From Chrysomallon squamiferum (Eukaryota; Mollusca; Gastropoda; Neomphalida; Peltospiridae): a DNA stretch of 64,000 nucleotides. The notes below the pieces were generated by a model. That model did not search any database and had not been told where the DNA came from. It worked only from the letters and a program-made list of their open reading frames with translations. This document shows, in pieces, positions 1-14,351 of this stretch (position 1 is its first letter; each line of letters starts with the position of its first letter). The position numbers and the translations under genes are program-made. The stretch covers positions 15,940,391 through 16,004,390 of the forward strand of contig CM022668.1 of NCBI GenBank assembly GCA_012295275.1. The letters are read 5' to 3'.

Positions 1-3000
1 TTCCCTCCACCGGACTCTTTCTGTAATTCAGTGAATGAAACAAATCTACTGTTAAAAGCTATGGCTCAACATTATTATTGTATAACCTTTTTTTTTTTTT
101 TTTTTTTTTTTCTGTATATAATTTCATTTAGAGAATGGAACATAAAACACAAGATTCAAATGAATTCATTCCACATCTCATTTAGGTTATCTCAAGTCAC
201 TATAAGTTTATATTGCTCCCATTTCGTTTGCCTGGATTTTTCACCATCTGTAAATCATTTTGCTATTAATTTCTGTTACACATACCTCCTAACAAATTTT
301 TTATATATATACATAGGTTCATGTATGTATACATAAATGTATGTATGTTTCTAGGTGTGTATGCATTTGCAAACAAGCTATGATTTTACAAAGTATGTAT
401 CAGTTTTAATGTCTTGTAGAACTTGTGAAAATATGTAGCAATGATCCATGCTACTGCTTTTCTGTATTTTACAGTGACAAAAAGATTTATGTTCTTATTA
501 AATCTGTTTCTTGCAAATGGAATGAGATAGATTTGTTGCTTGCTGTAAAAAAAAATTAAATTTCCCAAAGCCTCACCTAATCAGTCAGTCACCAACATGA
601 AGTTGGCAAGAATAAATTATCTATAATCGTGGCAGTGTTAATTTATTTTAATTTTTGAAAAATAATGTATGGAAATAGCAAATATGATGTGCCATTGTTA
701 AGATCAAATATTTTAAAGGGAGATAACCTTTATAAGTATAAGTTTAAGTAAAACACCATTTCAGGTTTCTGATGCATCATCCTGTGTAAAACTGAATATT
801 ATAAAGAGAAATAATCTTTTCAAATTATTTATAATTATATTAAAATCAAAAACTAAAGATATATAGTGCTGCTGTTGACAATGATCATGTAGTATTCTTG
901 TAAGAAAATATCTGCAGCTTCTTGTTCTTTCATGTTTCTTGAATATAAGCATTTTTCAAATGTTTGCAGCTTTATTGCTTGGCTGTATTTGATATATTAA
1001 AATTACAATAATGTAATGTTCTGTTGTAAGAGTTGGAAATGAGTATATTTCCTAAGCTTTTATAGAATGTGTTCTTGAGGGGTTTTGAGTGGGTTTTTTT
1101 TTGTTGTTGTACAATGCTTATTCTTCAGTTATTCCATTTGCATTACAGTAATGTTAGGCAAATCCTGTCTATTATTAATTATGTCTACAACATATAAGAA
1201 TACTACCATAATTGTAGATTATATTTATTTGGTCAGGAGAATTTGTTAAAGCAGGGAGAATTGCTAGTTAAGCTTAAAAATGATTATTCTTAATGAACTG
1301 TTTGTAACATTTTTTTTCTTGTATGTACATTTTCTGATAATTACAGAGCAGTTTATATAGTATATTCATTCAAAGCATTTAATGTCCAGATAAACTGTAT
1401 TTTTTTTCTCGTTTATACTGTTTGGAAAAAGCTACAAAATGAATACAAGTTGACAATGGAAGATGTAATTGACAGTGAAACTCAAACCCAGTACATCAAT
1501 AGCCACAACTATTGTGCAATAAATCACATTTAATATTTCTTTGTACTTTGTTATTGGTGTGGTTGTTAAAAATTGACAAACTGACTTCTTGAGTATTATG
1601 CAGAAAAGAAGCTCCCAACATCCATAATTATACCTGCGGTTCTAAAAACAATTTTTGATACAGGAGACTTAATGAAATGTGATGATAAGTTATTAAGAAA
1701 AATAAATAGATTTTATTATTTATTTATTTATTTATTTTTATTTTCAGTTCTATAAAGCACATTTCATAAAGTATCTTTTCAGTAAAGGATTTACAGAATT
1801 TAGTGTCTAGAAGAAGGTAAAAGTGGAAAATGAAAGATATTTAGTAAATGATAAATAACACAAGCTGATCATGATAAAAAGAACATTTTCAAAAATGATT
1901 TATTTTGGTAATCATAACAGTTTTTGTGGATTTTTTTTTATATTTTGCAGGACATATAATAATTGTAAAATTAGTTATGGAGAAACTGGCAAGATTGGGA
2001 AAGTTTTTGTCTCAGCAGGATTAATCCTATGACTGATATTTCTTTCCTCTGTTCATCAAGTTAAAACCAGTTACCCCAGAGTAAAAATAAAGATCATTTT
2101 TTAAATCATGTATTGTGATTGCACTAGTTGGCTGAAATAAAATGTTAAGTATTTCTGTAAAAGAAGAAAACCTGAATTGCTTGCCTGCAGATCTAAGATG
2201 ATCAGAAAAATAACTTAATGTTGGTACATCTTCATCTGTGTTCTACAAATTGTTTAGTAAAAGGCAGCTGTATGTACCATAATGTCTATAAAAAATACTG
2301 TTGAATCAATCCCTTTTGGTGGACTTGTTAAACTTATTTTACATAGGCAGTGCTACTGAACTGGGGTAACAGAGACAATAGCATGTTGTACAGCCTGTGG
2401 GATGGTGTATGTCAGTAATGTTTGCTGCTAATTGGAAAGAGTAACCACAGAATGGCAGCTGTTGGTTTCCTCTCATTATCTGGTCCTTAACCATGTTTGA
2501 TGTCATATCACCATAATTAAAATATGTTCAGTGCCTCATTTAATACTGAAACATTTCCTTCAATAATTTATTTGCATTTTTAAAATTTTTTAAATTAAAT
2601 CACTTTTATTTTAAACCTTTTAAATAAATATATTTTTTAATTATTAATTTTTTATTTATTTATTTTATATTATTTAATTTTTTATTTTTTTTTATTTTTT
2701 ATAAAGTATGCAATATAAAAATGCAATATAAAACAATAAAAAATAAATAAATTACTGAAGTGAAACACTTTTGTCCAAATCTTGTAAGAAAAGAATGTTT
2801 ATAACGTTGAAATGTTTCCATGTTTAATTTTTCATAATTAGGCGACGTTTATATATCTGAATTTAAAATACAGAAAAATACTGATTTTAATAAAAACAGG
2901 TATAAAGTTTAATACCATCATCAATCAAAAATTGCACACACCCGTTGTGAAGTATCTTGTTTTCATTGATATATAATTTGAATAACAGACGCAAAGTGCC
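1..3000. other. AT-rich non-coding stretch, no gene recognised
   Basis: The stretch is AT-rich, with homopolymer T runs, ATTT repeats around 1715-1740 and 2630-2700, and no open frame resembling a known protein. It could be the 3' UTR or downstream flank of a + strand gene ending left of the window, since AATAAA-like signals occur near 2730-2750. Nothing in the sequence proves this. Confidence 0.4.
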
Positions 3001-3059
3001 ACGATGAAAGAAAAAACAAATATAGAGGGATTTTCATGCATCTTTTTTCTATCATTATT

Positions 3060-3420
3060 TACTTTTTTTGGCACGGTAGAGAAGTTTTCTTAGTTCTGTC
3101 TTTATTTGCCAGCGTATTTACCATCACTGTGTGAATGCTCTCCTGCTACTGCGCAGAAAACTTTCTTTTGTGTTACTCAGAAAAGTAAACACAGGCTTTT
3201 GCCGAGGATAATCACCGAACAGTCGAAAATCTGGATTTATTCAGGTTAAGTGTCGACACCTGAAGCCTCTTAGCCTTAATAATACCGCGAATTAATAGCG
3301 TGACTAGCAACCGTTTCATTTACATGGCCACCAAGGGGAATAACTCAAAGAGAAAATGTTCCTGCGTTTTCATGAATAATGCAAGTGGAAAAGAGACAAT
3401 CTCACTTGACAGTAAAACAC
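3060..3420. other. Less AT-rich patch of unknown role
   Basis: Base composition changes here: CpG dinucleotides and ordinary complexity appear between strongly AT-rich flanks. I see no coding frame or convincing splice pair. A promoter-proximal or conserved non-coding element is possible, but only composition supports that. Confidence 0.25.
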
Positions 3421-3783
3421 CTGCAATTTGGATTACTTGCTTTAGATTTTAAACTTGTAAAAAGATTACGATTATCAGCCGAGATTTGTGAAATAAATGA
3501 CTAATTGTGGTTTTAGTATATTCCCTGTAATTAAATATCAAATAAAGAAATTAATTGTAAAACGTCGAAAATGGCTTCAGTTGTGTTTACATTCTTGGCG
3601 CTTTTGAAGTTTAACCAGAAAGGGCTACATTAATTTTTTGTAAAGTAAATAACAGGCATATATCAGGTTTCAGTTTAAATAAATATATTAAATATCTAAT
3701 AAAGAAATCACTTGTATTAATGCTGAAAACAGTTTAAGATTCTATATATGTATGTACGTATGTATGTATAAATGAATCGATGG

Positions 3784-3814
<31 letters not shown>

Positions 3815-4326
3815 GTTTTGAAGTTTATAAAAAAGAAAAAGAAGTAAATACCTAGGTAACAAGTTTCCAAAATTTTAATTTATATGTTAATATAGCTTTA
3901 TTTCACTTACTCTATTTATACAACTAAAATTGTTGGTTATTTTAGTTCACTTTTAGGTAATTTATCTTGTGATATTTATTATAATATAGAATAATATTTT
4001 TATATACTTCTGAATTTTAAAATAATATAAGCAACATAATTATAATATAAGCAAACATACATATGTACATACCAGTTAATATATTTAATATATTTATCCT
4101 AAACAATCTTTCTTAATAATAAAGATAGGTGATAGAGGAATGAAGATGGCACCTTTTTATTACAGTGTTTGATAAACTAAAATGTAAATAATAATAAAAC
4201 GTAATAGTAGTAGTAGTACTAGTACTAGTAGTAGTACAACTATGACAATAATAATGATAATGGTGACGATGAAGACGATAATGATGATGATGATAATAGA
4301 AAAAAAAAATTTATCACAGAAACTTA

Positions 4327-4327
<1 letters not shown>

Positions 4328-4364
<37 letters not shown>
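4328..4364. repeat. (AT)n microsatellite
   Basis: A near-perfect AT dinucleotide run. It follows a stretch of GTA/ACT and GAT trinucleotide repeats (4200-4300). Confidence 0.9.
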
Positions 4365-4365
<1 letters not shown>

Positions 4366-4589
4366 GATCCTATATGATTAAAATAAATAAATTTGTGAAT
4401 GATTTTTGACACTACTTCACAGTTTAATATTAATATGCAAACAGTTATTGACTTTTTGTTTGTAGTGATTACTAATTAGCAATAAGGAATCGTTTTAATG
4501 CACCTTCTCACATATGTATAGTCCATCAATATTATTGTATATTAAGGTGATTATTAGAAATGTCTTAATGCATCAGTGTCTTCCTACAA

Positions 4590-4740
4590 CAGGGCAGAAC
4601 GCATCACTGCCTTCGGCGAGCAAACGGAGCAGTGGTGGAATGGGAAAGAACCTAAAAAGAGTGCAGTGGTGAGGACAGATCTTATGAATCATTACATCTG
4701 AGGCTAATGCTCTAACCATTAGCAGATGAGAAATAAAGGA
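4590..4740 (-). repeat. Degenerate tRNA-derived SINE-like element
   Basis: Read on the minus strand, a segment near 4705-4735 contains TGGTTAGAGCA, a good match to a tRNA box A. It is followed at tRNA-like spacing by a poor box B candidate containing GATCTGTCC. The patch is less AT-rich than its surroundings, as expected for an inserted Pol III element. The box B is weak, so an old decayed SINE fits better than a tRNA gene. Confidence 0.35.
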
Positions 4741-5129
4741 AATATTATTCTAATTCTGATAGGAAAAAAAAAAAAAAAAAGAATAGAAACGAAAGGAGGA
4801 AAAAATGTGTATTTGTGTGTGTGTGTGTGGGGGGGGTCTGTTATGTGGTTGTGTGTGTTTTAACATTATTAAACAAAGATGCAGCTTAAAATACATAAAT
4901 AAATAAATGTAAGTAAAAAAAAAAACAGATAAAACGTGGAAAATAAAATGAAAACTAACATAATAATAATAAAATTAAAAACAAAATTAAAGAAAAACAA
5001 AGGCACTGTTCATAATTAATAAACTTTTCTCTAGGCAATTTAAATTTTAAATTACACTTTTAATTTATTATATAGAACTGGATAATTTAATTTTATATTA
5101 TTGTCAGTTTGTTTAATATATAAATCCAT

Positions 5130-5291
5130 CAGAGTCACAGCGAAAAACCCAGGTCGCTTCAATGTCGAGGCAAAAGGCATTGTTGATTATAAATATTCAT
5201 GAGGTCAAAATACAGTAAAGAAGAGTTACAATGGCGGCACGACGTCTGGCCCTTTCAGCTTCACATTGTTAGTTTATTATTCTGCTAGTGG
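5130..5291 (+). promoter_or_regulatory. Candidate promoter and first 5' UTR exon of the receptor gene
   Basis: A CpG-containing patch in AT-rich DNA carries AATGGCGGC at about 5229, which resembles the YY1 element common just downstream of metazoan start sites. It ends in a consensus splice donor: CTAGTG followed by GTGAGT after 5291. The ATG in the YY1-like motif opens only a 13-codon frame ending at TAG, so this looks like a non-coding leader exon. The next recognisable + strand gene is the type I receptor, whose first identified exon starts at 13406. The link to that gene is inferred. Confidence 0.35.
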
Positions 5292-6823
5292 TGAGTAAAA
5301 ACATTTCCAGTATCTACCTGAAAATGAGATGCATGTTTTAATAAGTATATTTTCTTCAATCTTTTATAACTTAGTCAGACAGTGGTGTGAGCATAGATTT
5401 TTCCAGTGATCTGTGTAAGGCACTGCAGTGAATCATGTCAGCGTTACGGTACAGAGTGTGGTGGTTGTAATGTTTATGTTGAATCTTTGATTTTTGTTTA
5501 CATCAGGCAATGATACAGTCATTTTAAACATATGGAGTTGTTAATATGTACATGGTTTTTATAATTTCTGCCTAACGCCTGCTAACAATATTTAACCATA
5601 TTCAGCAGTTTTTCATGTTTACAGTTACACAGTCTAAAAGTAAAACTTAGAAGTTTATATTCTCGATTTAACGATAACAGTTTACCGGTCTATTAACGAT
5701 AAATGGCTTCTGCATTGTTATCAAACAGACTGTTAAACATTAATATCATTCTTTGTTCACTTTTCTGCAGACAAAAACCAATACAATACCAGTAGTACAG
5801 GATGATAAGTTCTCTAGAAAAAAAATAATACTTCTTGCCAAATCGTCAGATGTTGACATTTAACGGGCACTCTCAAAGAGTACTCTGTCATAAGTTGAAG
5901 TAGTACTGAACATTTTTAAAAATAAATTGAAATAATAGTTAATTAACAACATCTTAGGAGCCTGAAATCTGAAAACTGAATACAGTCTGCCAGTTAACTA
6001 AATTGCTGACTGATTAGCAATAGAATTATTTTTTTGTGGTGACCATAACATTATTATTTAAAAAATATATAAATATATATTTTCAAAAAGAAGGTGACAA
6101 ACGTTGTTGTTTTTTAAATCTACTTTCATGTGTTTTACAAATTTGAGTTAAACTAGAAATGATTTGTGAGCACTTCCAAAATATAAAGATTTCTTGCAAG
6201 AACATTCTGTTCCTTCTGAACTACATAAATCATTATATAAACATTAATAATAATTCTGTATGAAAGGTTATAATATTCTACAAGTTCATACTAATTATGC
6301 ATTTTGGTTTACATTGATGGTGGGTTGCTTATAAATTCTGTGCAAGTTCATTCTTGGAATACATGGTTGAATACACACCATTCAAAGTGAATAATAAGTG
6401 ATCAACACCTTATTGCTAATCCTTGTAAAACTGTTCATTAATAAATGTTGCACATTTGATTTGTTGTTTGAGGTGATGAGATTATAAAGCATTTATCTAA
6501 TAAATATTAAAATAAATTTTAAATAAACTAAATCTATATAAAACCATATTTTAATATTTATTACTATGCCTCTAGAATGTTCTATTTCTTTTCTTCTGTT
6601 TTACAAAATATTTTTTATTTCATTAAATAGGAACAAGTTCATATTATTGATATTTCGATGTCTGATGATGTTGCAGTCATATCCATGTATTGTTCTATAT
6701 TTCATTAATTGATCTTTTAATATGAGTTCAGGAAATCATGTCATCAAAGATATAAGTGTAAATAACTTTTAAAAAAAAGAACAAAATCAAAAAATAAGAA
6801 TGGTAACAACCAAAAAGTTAAAA

Positions 6824-6854
<31 letters not shown>

Positions 6855-7262
6855 AAGAAAGGAACTAAAAAATAATAAATAAATCAGTCATTCATTATTT
6901 AGTGGTGTATTTCCACTGATATCATTTATTTTAACAAGTCCAGAAAATGTTGAATTTGACATAGTGTATGTGTTAATGTCACACCACACTTGTTACTCCA
7001 AAAATGACAGCCTTTTTTTTTTTTTTTTTTTCTAAACATATTGTCATACTTTATTATTAGACAAGGTCACTCAGTGGATATGAGTTTTTTTTTTTTTTTT
7101 TATCTTGGTGGTATGTTTTAAATCTACCTGTATACAGTTCTTTATAAAGGCACACGTTAATAATAATAATAATTATTATCATTGTTATTATTATTTTCTT
7201 TCTTTCCTTTTTAATTCTTACTTTTTCTTTTTAAATTTTTAATCCTTTATTTTTATTATTAT

Positions 7263-7297
<35 letters not shown>

Positions 7298-7889
7298 TTT
7301 TTTTAAATTAATTATTAACAGTGAAAGATATGAATACAGTGCTAGTTTTATGCAAATATAACATGTTACTATATACACCGATTATTTATCTGTGTATTTA
7401 ACAGACTGGAAACTAGCAAATGAGACTGTTGTAAATATGTTATCTGTTAAGCTGTAGGAAAAGACTAGCCCACTGTTTATAATTGTGACACATGCAGATC
7501 TGAGCGTCAGCCTCCTTTGTAGGTGGAGGGGGGTGGATCACCATTTGGTCTGGGTAAACATTTTAGAGTGAATACATCCTATGCTGGAAAGAACATGGAG
7601 TTGGAGTTTTTGTAAAAATACACACTGAAATGCAAAAAGTGTTCTCAGTTTTGTTTTATTTGTTTAGAAGCTCTCGGTTTTAGAGGCAGAATTCACCATG
7701 TATGTGAAAGTACAGTGTGAATATCTTTTCTTTCTTCTTTATTTTATCTTTTTAGTCTTTGTTCAAGCATTTTTTTAATTTTTTTATATGTGAGAAATGC
7801 TTGATTTAGAATAAGTTACATAATATTAAAAACATTAGTGAAATTGTTATGTACATTTTAATTACAAAATTAATTCTTGTGTATTTCCC

Positions 7890-7926
<37 letters not shown>

Positions 7927-10440
7927 TTCATCTATTTGAATGGGAAATAGATTTAATTAACAATCATAATGATGATAAAATCAAATCAAGAAAAACAATT
8001 GTCTTCTGTAAATCAATTCACCTACAAGTCTAGTACCAGAAAGGTAGTATAGAGGTGCCAAGATTCTGAATCTAGTCATGCCATTCAGCCCACTCACTCA
8101 AGTACTCTTAAAAAGGTTTCATGTAAATTATGAATAAAAGTAAATCTGGGCAACTTAATGAAGGTTGTCAATAGAATTCTATTAGATTTTATACCTTTTT
8201 CAATAAAAATTATAAATTGTTTATTGAAACCAAACTTTACATTAATCTTTTTAAAAAAACAACAACAAAAAAAACAACAACAACAACACAAATTAAATAT
8301 ATAAATAAATAAATAATGTGAATGTGAGTTTTTAATCAAGTTTAATATATGCATGTTTTAAGTTGCTAAAAGTTGAAAATCTAGAAAATAATTATGATAA
8401 TAATTAAAATGACATCCATTTAGATTATCAAAACTAAAAACTAAAACGTATCCCAAATAATTAATAATAATTAAAAAAAAAAAAAATAAACATAAAATTA
8501 TTTAAAATTATTTATGAAATTTCTGTTTTAGAAGGAGAAAATTAAAAAGTATTATGCTGGGTTTTTTTTTTTTGTTTTTTAAAGTACTGAATAAACCTGG
8601 AATCCCCCGTAAAGCATGTTCTTGTGATTATCAATTTGGCTTGTTTATGTGACTTCCAGGCTGCATGGAACCAGCCATACGTTCCTTTCTTCATTTATCT
8701 TCCAGTTTTTTCCTTCTCATTATTGTAGAATTAACTGCCATGATTGGGATTTATCTTTTTCATTTTCTTAGTCACAGACAGTTAGGAGCCATTTTGTTCT
8801 TTTTTTTACAAGAACATGAAGAACTTTACAAAGAAAATAGTTTTTGTGACATTTTGTCTTTGACCTTTTATTTAGATACATATGGTTATTGGATTTGTGC
8901 TATACATATCACTGAAATTTTAAATATATTTTATTATTATTTTGAAATATTTGTCAATAGCGTTGTTGTTAATTTTATCAAAAAGTAATTTTGAATTTAT
9001 TTTATTATTTTAATTAATCACTGGAATCAAGGAGTAGTTTTTGAACATACGTTAAATAGTTGATCATCATTAACTATATTAATTTTTGGCATGTCTTTCA
9101 TGACACAACTAATTATTTACTTAAATAAAAATCATTTCTTGTTTCTGTTTTTTTTAATAAAATATTCAACATATATAAAATAAATGAACTTAATCAAACA
9201 CTGCAAATGATTTGGAACTTCTCTTATTTGAAAAAAGAATCAGTTTAACTTTCAGTGATAGAGTTATTTGGGTGGGTATTGTTAAATTTTAGCAGATTTC
9301 TTTTAATGAAGCATCTTGAAATTGTCTGTTGAGGGTGTAATTTTATTGCTGAATAAGATGGAATCAACATTTCAATTTTGAAATATCTGTTACTCAACTT
9401 TCTCTGTGTGTGTACAAAAATTACCTCAGAGGTGAATCTTACTTTTAATACTGCAGACATTTAAGCATAATTTCATTCCATTCTTTCTGAAATGAGTCTT
9501 AATCTTATGGGATTTGTTTAACATTCAGAGAAGATAATCAAATAATGATTTTTGTCAGGGCTTTTCTTCCAAGAGGCATTAATAATCTTAACACACTTGA
9601 TTTTACTTAATACCAAATAGTTCAAAATTTATTAAAAATTTGATTATTACACCAAGATTTGTAAAGAAAACTGACTTCCAGATGATTCTGAAAAGATAAT
9701 TCTGTTTTGTTTAACTTGTGCACAGACAAGATTTAATAAACTACTGAAAATAAAAATTCTTTTGATCTGATGTTAATTAATAAAAGTTAAATTGCTGACA
9801 AACCTGTTTAATTTATTTAATAAATAATATCTTTTTTCTTTTTTTTTTGTTGTTTTTTTGGAGCTGAAAAATAAAATGAAACTACAGGGAATAAGAATTA
9901 TTAATTTTAAGTTAAACATTATGAACGAGTCATAACTGATCTCAAAATTAAAGGTAGAAAATAAAAATTATTACTTTTGAGTTGTATTTCTGGTTTTATG
10001 GAACTCTTTATTCTGCTGAATAAAACTTTGCTTTTCAAAAAATACCATTGCTAGGACAAGACATTTTAAAATTGAAAATTAGAGGAGTTTCTGTTAAGAA
10101 TAAGTTTTGTTTATTCTATTTTTTATAAAGGTGTTCATACTGACAAAGAAACAATCATATGCCAGAACAGAAATCAAATTAAAACTTTCTGAGAAATATG
10201 GTTACAACTTTCGAGTTACATATATTTGGAAGAGACATACTCTTAGTTTAAGACATTATTGTCATGAAACCCATTTTGGAATAATAGTTGAGACTTTTTG
10301 TGTTTGTATATTCTGATGGATAACACCACTTAGAAATATAAAAAAATTTATCACGATTTTTACTGAGAATAATACTTTAAAGATCATAAAGTTTCAGCAG
10401 TATATTCTCGTGGAACTGTTTACAAAGAAATATAACTTTT
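5292..10440. other. AT-rich non-coding stretch, probably intronic
   Basis: No frame here resembles a known protein. It contains (AAAT)n at 6825-6855, long poly-T runs at about 7010-7032, 7262-7298 and 7894-7923, and many short AT repeats. If the leader exon at 5.2 kb belongs to the receptor gene, this is part of its first intron. Confidence 0.4.
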
Positions 10441-11014
10441 TAAAAACGAATTATCAGTCTTGGTCCACGGCTTAGCAGGGGATTACAGGAACCAGCGACT
10501 TATAAACAGCTGTGCATGGTCATAGAAATTATTGTACTGGGAAGGCAATCTCAAAATATTGTTTAGGTTTTTCGATAGGGCTGGCCATTGTACTGTCACA
10601 CTGCAAGAAGGAAAAGAAACAAGTTCGTATGAAGACCTCTCCAGTTGAAACTAACGACTGCTGATGAATGGTGTTCAACAGAGTATAAATGCAATTGTCA
10701 TGCCGTGAATAGACGGCTTTCTTTCGGCTTCCATGGTGAATTTGTGATCACTGAAAGAACTGGCTTAGACTCTGTGTTGTTTGTATGCACAGTTGGGTGT
10801 TATTGTTGTTTTGATTTACAGTGGGAATGTCCGCCAATGGAAGCCAGCATGTGAATGATACTGCAGAGCTTAAACGACACCTCGAATGAGGCGGGTGTCA
10901 ACCAATGCAAATCGGAGGAGATGTTTATTTGCTTTTGTACGTGCGGATTTGATTGAGCAAACCTTCCGACTTCGTACGCATGATTAAGTGAGATTTTCCA
11001 GCTCTGAAGTGAGG
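10440..11014 (+). other. CpG-containing patch with exon-like boundaries
   Basis: Composition is clearly richer in GC than the flanks. On the + strand, TTTGATTTACAG at about 10820 is a good acceptor, and the donor GAAGTGAG then GTACGT occurs at about 11014, framing a possible exon of roughly 190 bases. No frame through it has a recognisable protein and it contains early stops. If used, it would be an alternative 5' UTR exon of the downstream receptor. No homology is recognised. Confidence 0.25.
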
Positions 11015-11696
11015 TACGTTTTTCCAATTAAAAACTTTGCAAGTAATTACACGATCAGATGTGAGAGGACAGTTCACTGACACACTTAGTAAATGATTGT
11101 AATAGAAAATATTCGTATGAATTAAGGAACTGTTTTACAAAGCAGACACAGTGAGCCACGTTTATGTACTAATTTGATTGCATCTTAGAATGATAAGGTA
11201 GGAAGTTGATGTATTGTTTTGAAATTAGAAACTATCTTTGATCAATAAGTGTTTATGAATATATACACACTTTGTGCTTTTTTATTTTAAAAAATAATTA
11301 TCTTAAAATGTGAAGAAATAATCTTTTGTTTTCTTTACAGATAAAAAAAAATATAACTTGAATATAATATAAAATATTATTAGTAATACACCTTTTTTAA
11401 TATTTGTATTATAATTATTTTCTGAAATATATACATATATGTTTCCTGTTATTTTTTTTCTGATTAATTTGCTGTGATGTAAGTCATACAAGAATGTACA
11501 ACAAATATTGTTTTTATTCTTTCTTTTAATTTTTAATTTTTTAATTTTTTTTCTTAAATTAATCCTTAAATAATATTCATGACTTGTAAAATGCAGATAT
11601 AGTTTTAAAAAAAAAAATACAGTTTGCAAAATTTTTTCATGTTTAGGCATGTTTATTAGTATTTATGAGCTTTGTTATTTGTATGTGTATGTGAAC

Positions 11697-11756
<60 letters not shown>
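11697..11756. repeat. (GA)n microsatellite
   Basis: About 28 copies of GA without interruption. Confidence 0.95.
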
Positions 11757-11758
<2 letters not shown>

Positions 11759-12598
11759 TGAATAAATCAAGGTTTATTTTTATGTGTGTTTCTTTGAAAA
11801 AAAAATATATATATATATGAGCATTTGTTAAGGACCTTCTATATATTTTTCTCCAAGTAAAAAGAACCAATGATCAATTTAATTAACATTCATTTTTGCT
11901 TGTATTTATTCATTGTTATTAAACTTAAGTTTTTAATATACAAAGATAAGCAGAAAAGAATACCAATAATGCTAAAAGAAGGTAATTTTATAACAATATT
12001 ATTAAGAATGTATCATTTACATAATATAATATTCCTGTTAAAGAAAGATATTTTATAATGTGTTAATATTGTATATTTACTGTACAGCTTAATCTGAAAG
12101 ACAGTAATTTTGTACTGGTATTATTAAAAATGTATCATATGCTGATAACACGTAAAAAAAAAAGGGTAATTTTATAACAGTAATATTAAAAAATAAATCA
12201 AGTACAACAGATCTGATTTTAGTTATAAGAAATCTGAAATACATTGACGCCAATTTATTCAGATGTTTGCCATCTGTGCGTCTGATGAACAACTGTAAAA
12301 ATAGATCCATGGACTTGAGGATTATTTTCTACCCTTGGTTTAATTAGAAATACTTCACCATATGGACTAGGTTCAAGAGGCTGCCAGCCCAGAGTACTCG
12401 AGGCAAAGGATTTCTGTTACTTTTGTTGTATTTTGCACACCTGGTCTTATGCCTGGGTAACTGGTCTGCTTGTTAAGGTACTTCACATCTAGAGTATTAT
12501 ACCTGGTTGCCATGGGAAACTTGTTGTTATACAACATTTTGTTGGATGAATTTGGGACTGTAAATACTTTGGGTGAGAAAAGAGGTTTTCACATTAAA

Positions 12599-12652
12599 AT
12601 ATTTGATTTACAGTTTGATTTACAGTTTGATTTACAGTTTGATTTGCATTTT
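12599..12652 (+). repeat. Short tandem repeat, 12-bp unit TTTGATTTACAG
   Basis: About four copies of a 12-base unit, the last diverged. Each copy contains ATTTACAG, which looks like a splice acceptor. This is a local duplication inside probable intronic sequence. Confidence 0.7.
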
Positions 12653-13405
12653 GAACTGTCATTAAGCAGTGTGGATTTTTGGTGCTCAGTGGAACTTGTA
12701 CATTTTTCGAACTTGCTGTGAATATTTCCAGATATTTTTATTCTGTGATATTATAAGGTCTTGTTAGTTTTGTCTTAATTGTAAAATAATCATGAATTTA
12801 AGCATTGGGGTTTGTCATGATTTTAGTTGTATGCTTTTGTTTGGTTTATATGCAAGCATGTTGGTTTTTTGGATAACTAATAATACTGACTGCCTTCTAA
12901 CTTGGTTCAGTTATGACCTTAGTATTTATCAGTGCATGTGTATGTGTATGTGCATCACTGTGTGTGTACTTGTGTACACATACACACACATGACAGTATA
13001 ACAAAGCAGTTTTATTGATACCTTTGTCATGAAGTAATTTGATCATACAAAAAAATATATAACTAAATAAATAAACAAATAATAATAATAATAATAAATT
13101 AAAATAAAATAAATTAATATAATCATTAATAGACTGAGAGGTTTGATAATATTGCTATGTTTTATTAATTATCTGTGAAATGATATGAAATAATATACAG
13201 CCTCCATGCTTTCAACTAGTGTCATTTCATTATTATTTATTATTCGTAAAGGTTGGTATCAACAGGGAGCAACACTTGAAAAAATGTCAGTTCATGTAAC
13301 CAAAGATATTTAAAGCATTCACTCACACACATATATTTTCATTTCTTTCAGTTATTTAATCAATTCCACACCAGCTCCTTAATGTTCTTTCATTTTATTT
13401 TTCAG

Positions 13406-13459
13406 AAATGGCACCAAAAAGTGATGCTGTAGCCAACATAACTGTTGGACATGACCAAA
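13406..13459 (+). CDS. ACVR1: Receptor exon a (54 nt, phase 1-1)
   Basis: It lies between TTTATTTTTCAG and GTAAGT and encodes [17 protein letters not shown] plus one split codon. Both junctions are phase 1 and the length is a multiple of three, so it could be skipped or be internal. The encoded sequence is hydrophilic and is not a signal peptide. Its ATG may therefore not be the true start. Confidence 0.6.
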
Positions 13460-13822
13460 GTAAGTTTTTAATTTTAAAGATACAGTGAAACTTCTCCAAC
13501 ATAGGTCCTAAATAAACTGAAATTTCCTCAAAAGTGAACAATAACTGCATTTTCATGATTTATCAAGAATTTAATTGTAAAACTCTGTTAAAAACTTTCT
13601 TTTTTATGGTTCTGACACTGGTCTGGTTTTGGGAAGTTCCACTGTCTCTAGATTTGGTTTGATACTTGCAGTCAACTAGTAATTGTACTTTCATGCTTCT
13701 GGTAGCATTGACATAGTTTTCATCTTTAAGTCACTTTGTGTGTTTATGGAAAGATTGAATCATATGCTGATGATGGATAAAAGTTTGGTCAATTGCAGCC
13801 ATCTTGCTGAAGTTAGAATATC

Positions 13823-13877
<55 letters not shown>

Positions 13878-14302
13878 TATTATTATTATCTTTTTTTTTT
13901 TTTTGTTGTTATTATTAGTATAATTTAAACTATTTAAATTAATCCATGAATATCATGTGTATATTAAAGTTATAACACTTGCTAGTGATTCAGATTTTTG
14001 TCAAATGAAGTTAGAGGGGTTTTTTTAGTTCAGTTTAACTAACTATGTAACCAGTTTTTTTTTAAATATTTTATTTATTTATTAATTTATTTATTTTTGT
14101 ACAGCCATAATAAATCAGTTATCATTACATAGTTCATTCTGAGATGGGTAGGCAGGTGTTAGTAGTTTTGTTATTTATATGTTTGAGTTTTGTTGTTGAT
14201 TTGGAGAATATTGTTTTGAACACAGTGTGAATGAATTAATACAGTTGAGATATTGATAATGAAGCATGATTTAGAGTATTTTAATGTTAAAATGCCTGTG
14301 TA

Positions 14303-14351
<49 letters not shown>

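Noticed and set aside
8665-8988. Frame MEPAIRSFLHLSSSFFLLII as a signal-peptide exon for the receptor
   Set aside because: The start looks like a signal peptide and an acceptor-like CAG precedes it, but I found no good donor in phase 1 to join exon 13406, so it remains unsupported.
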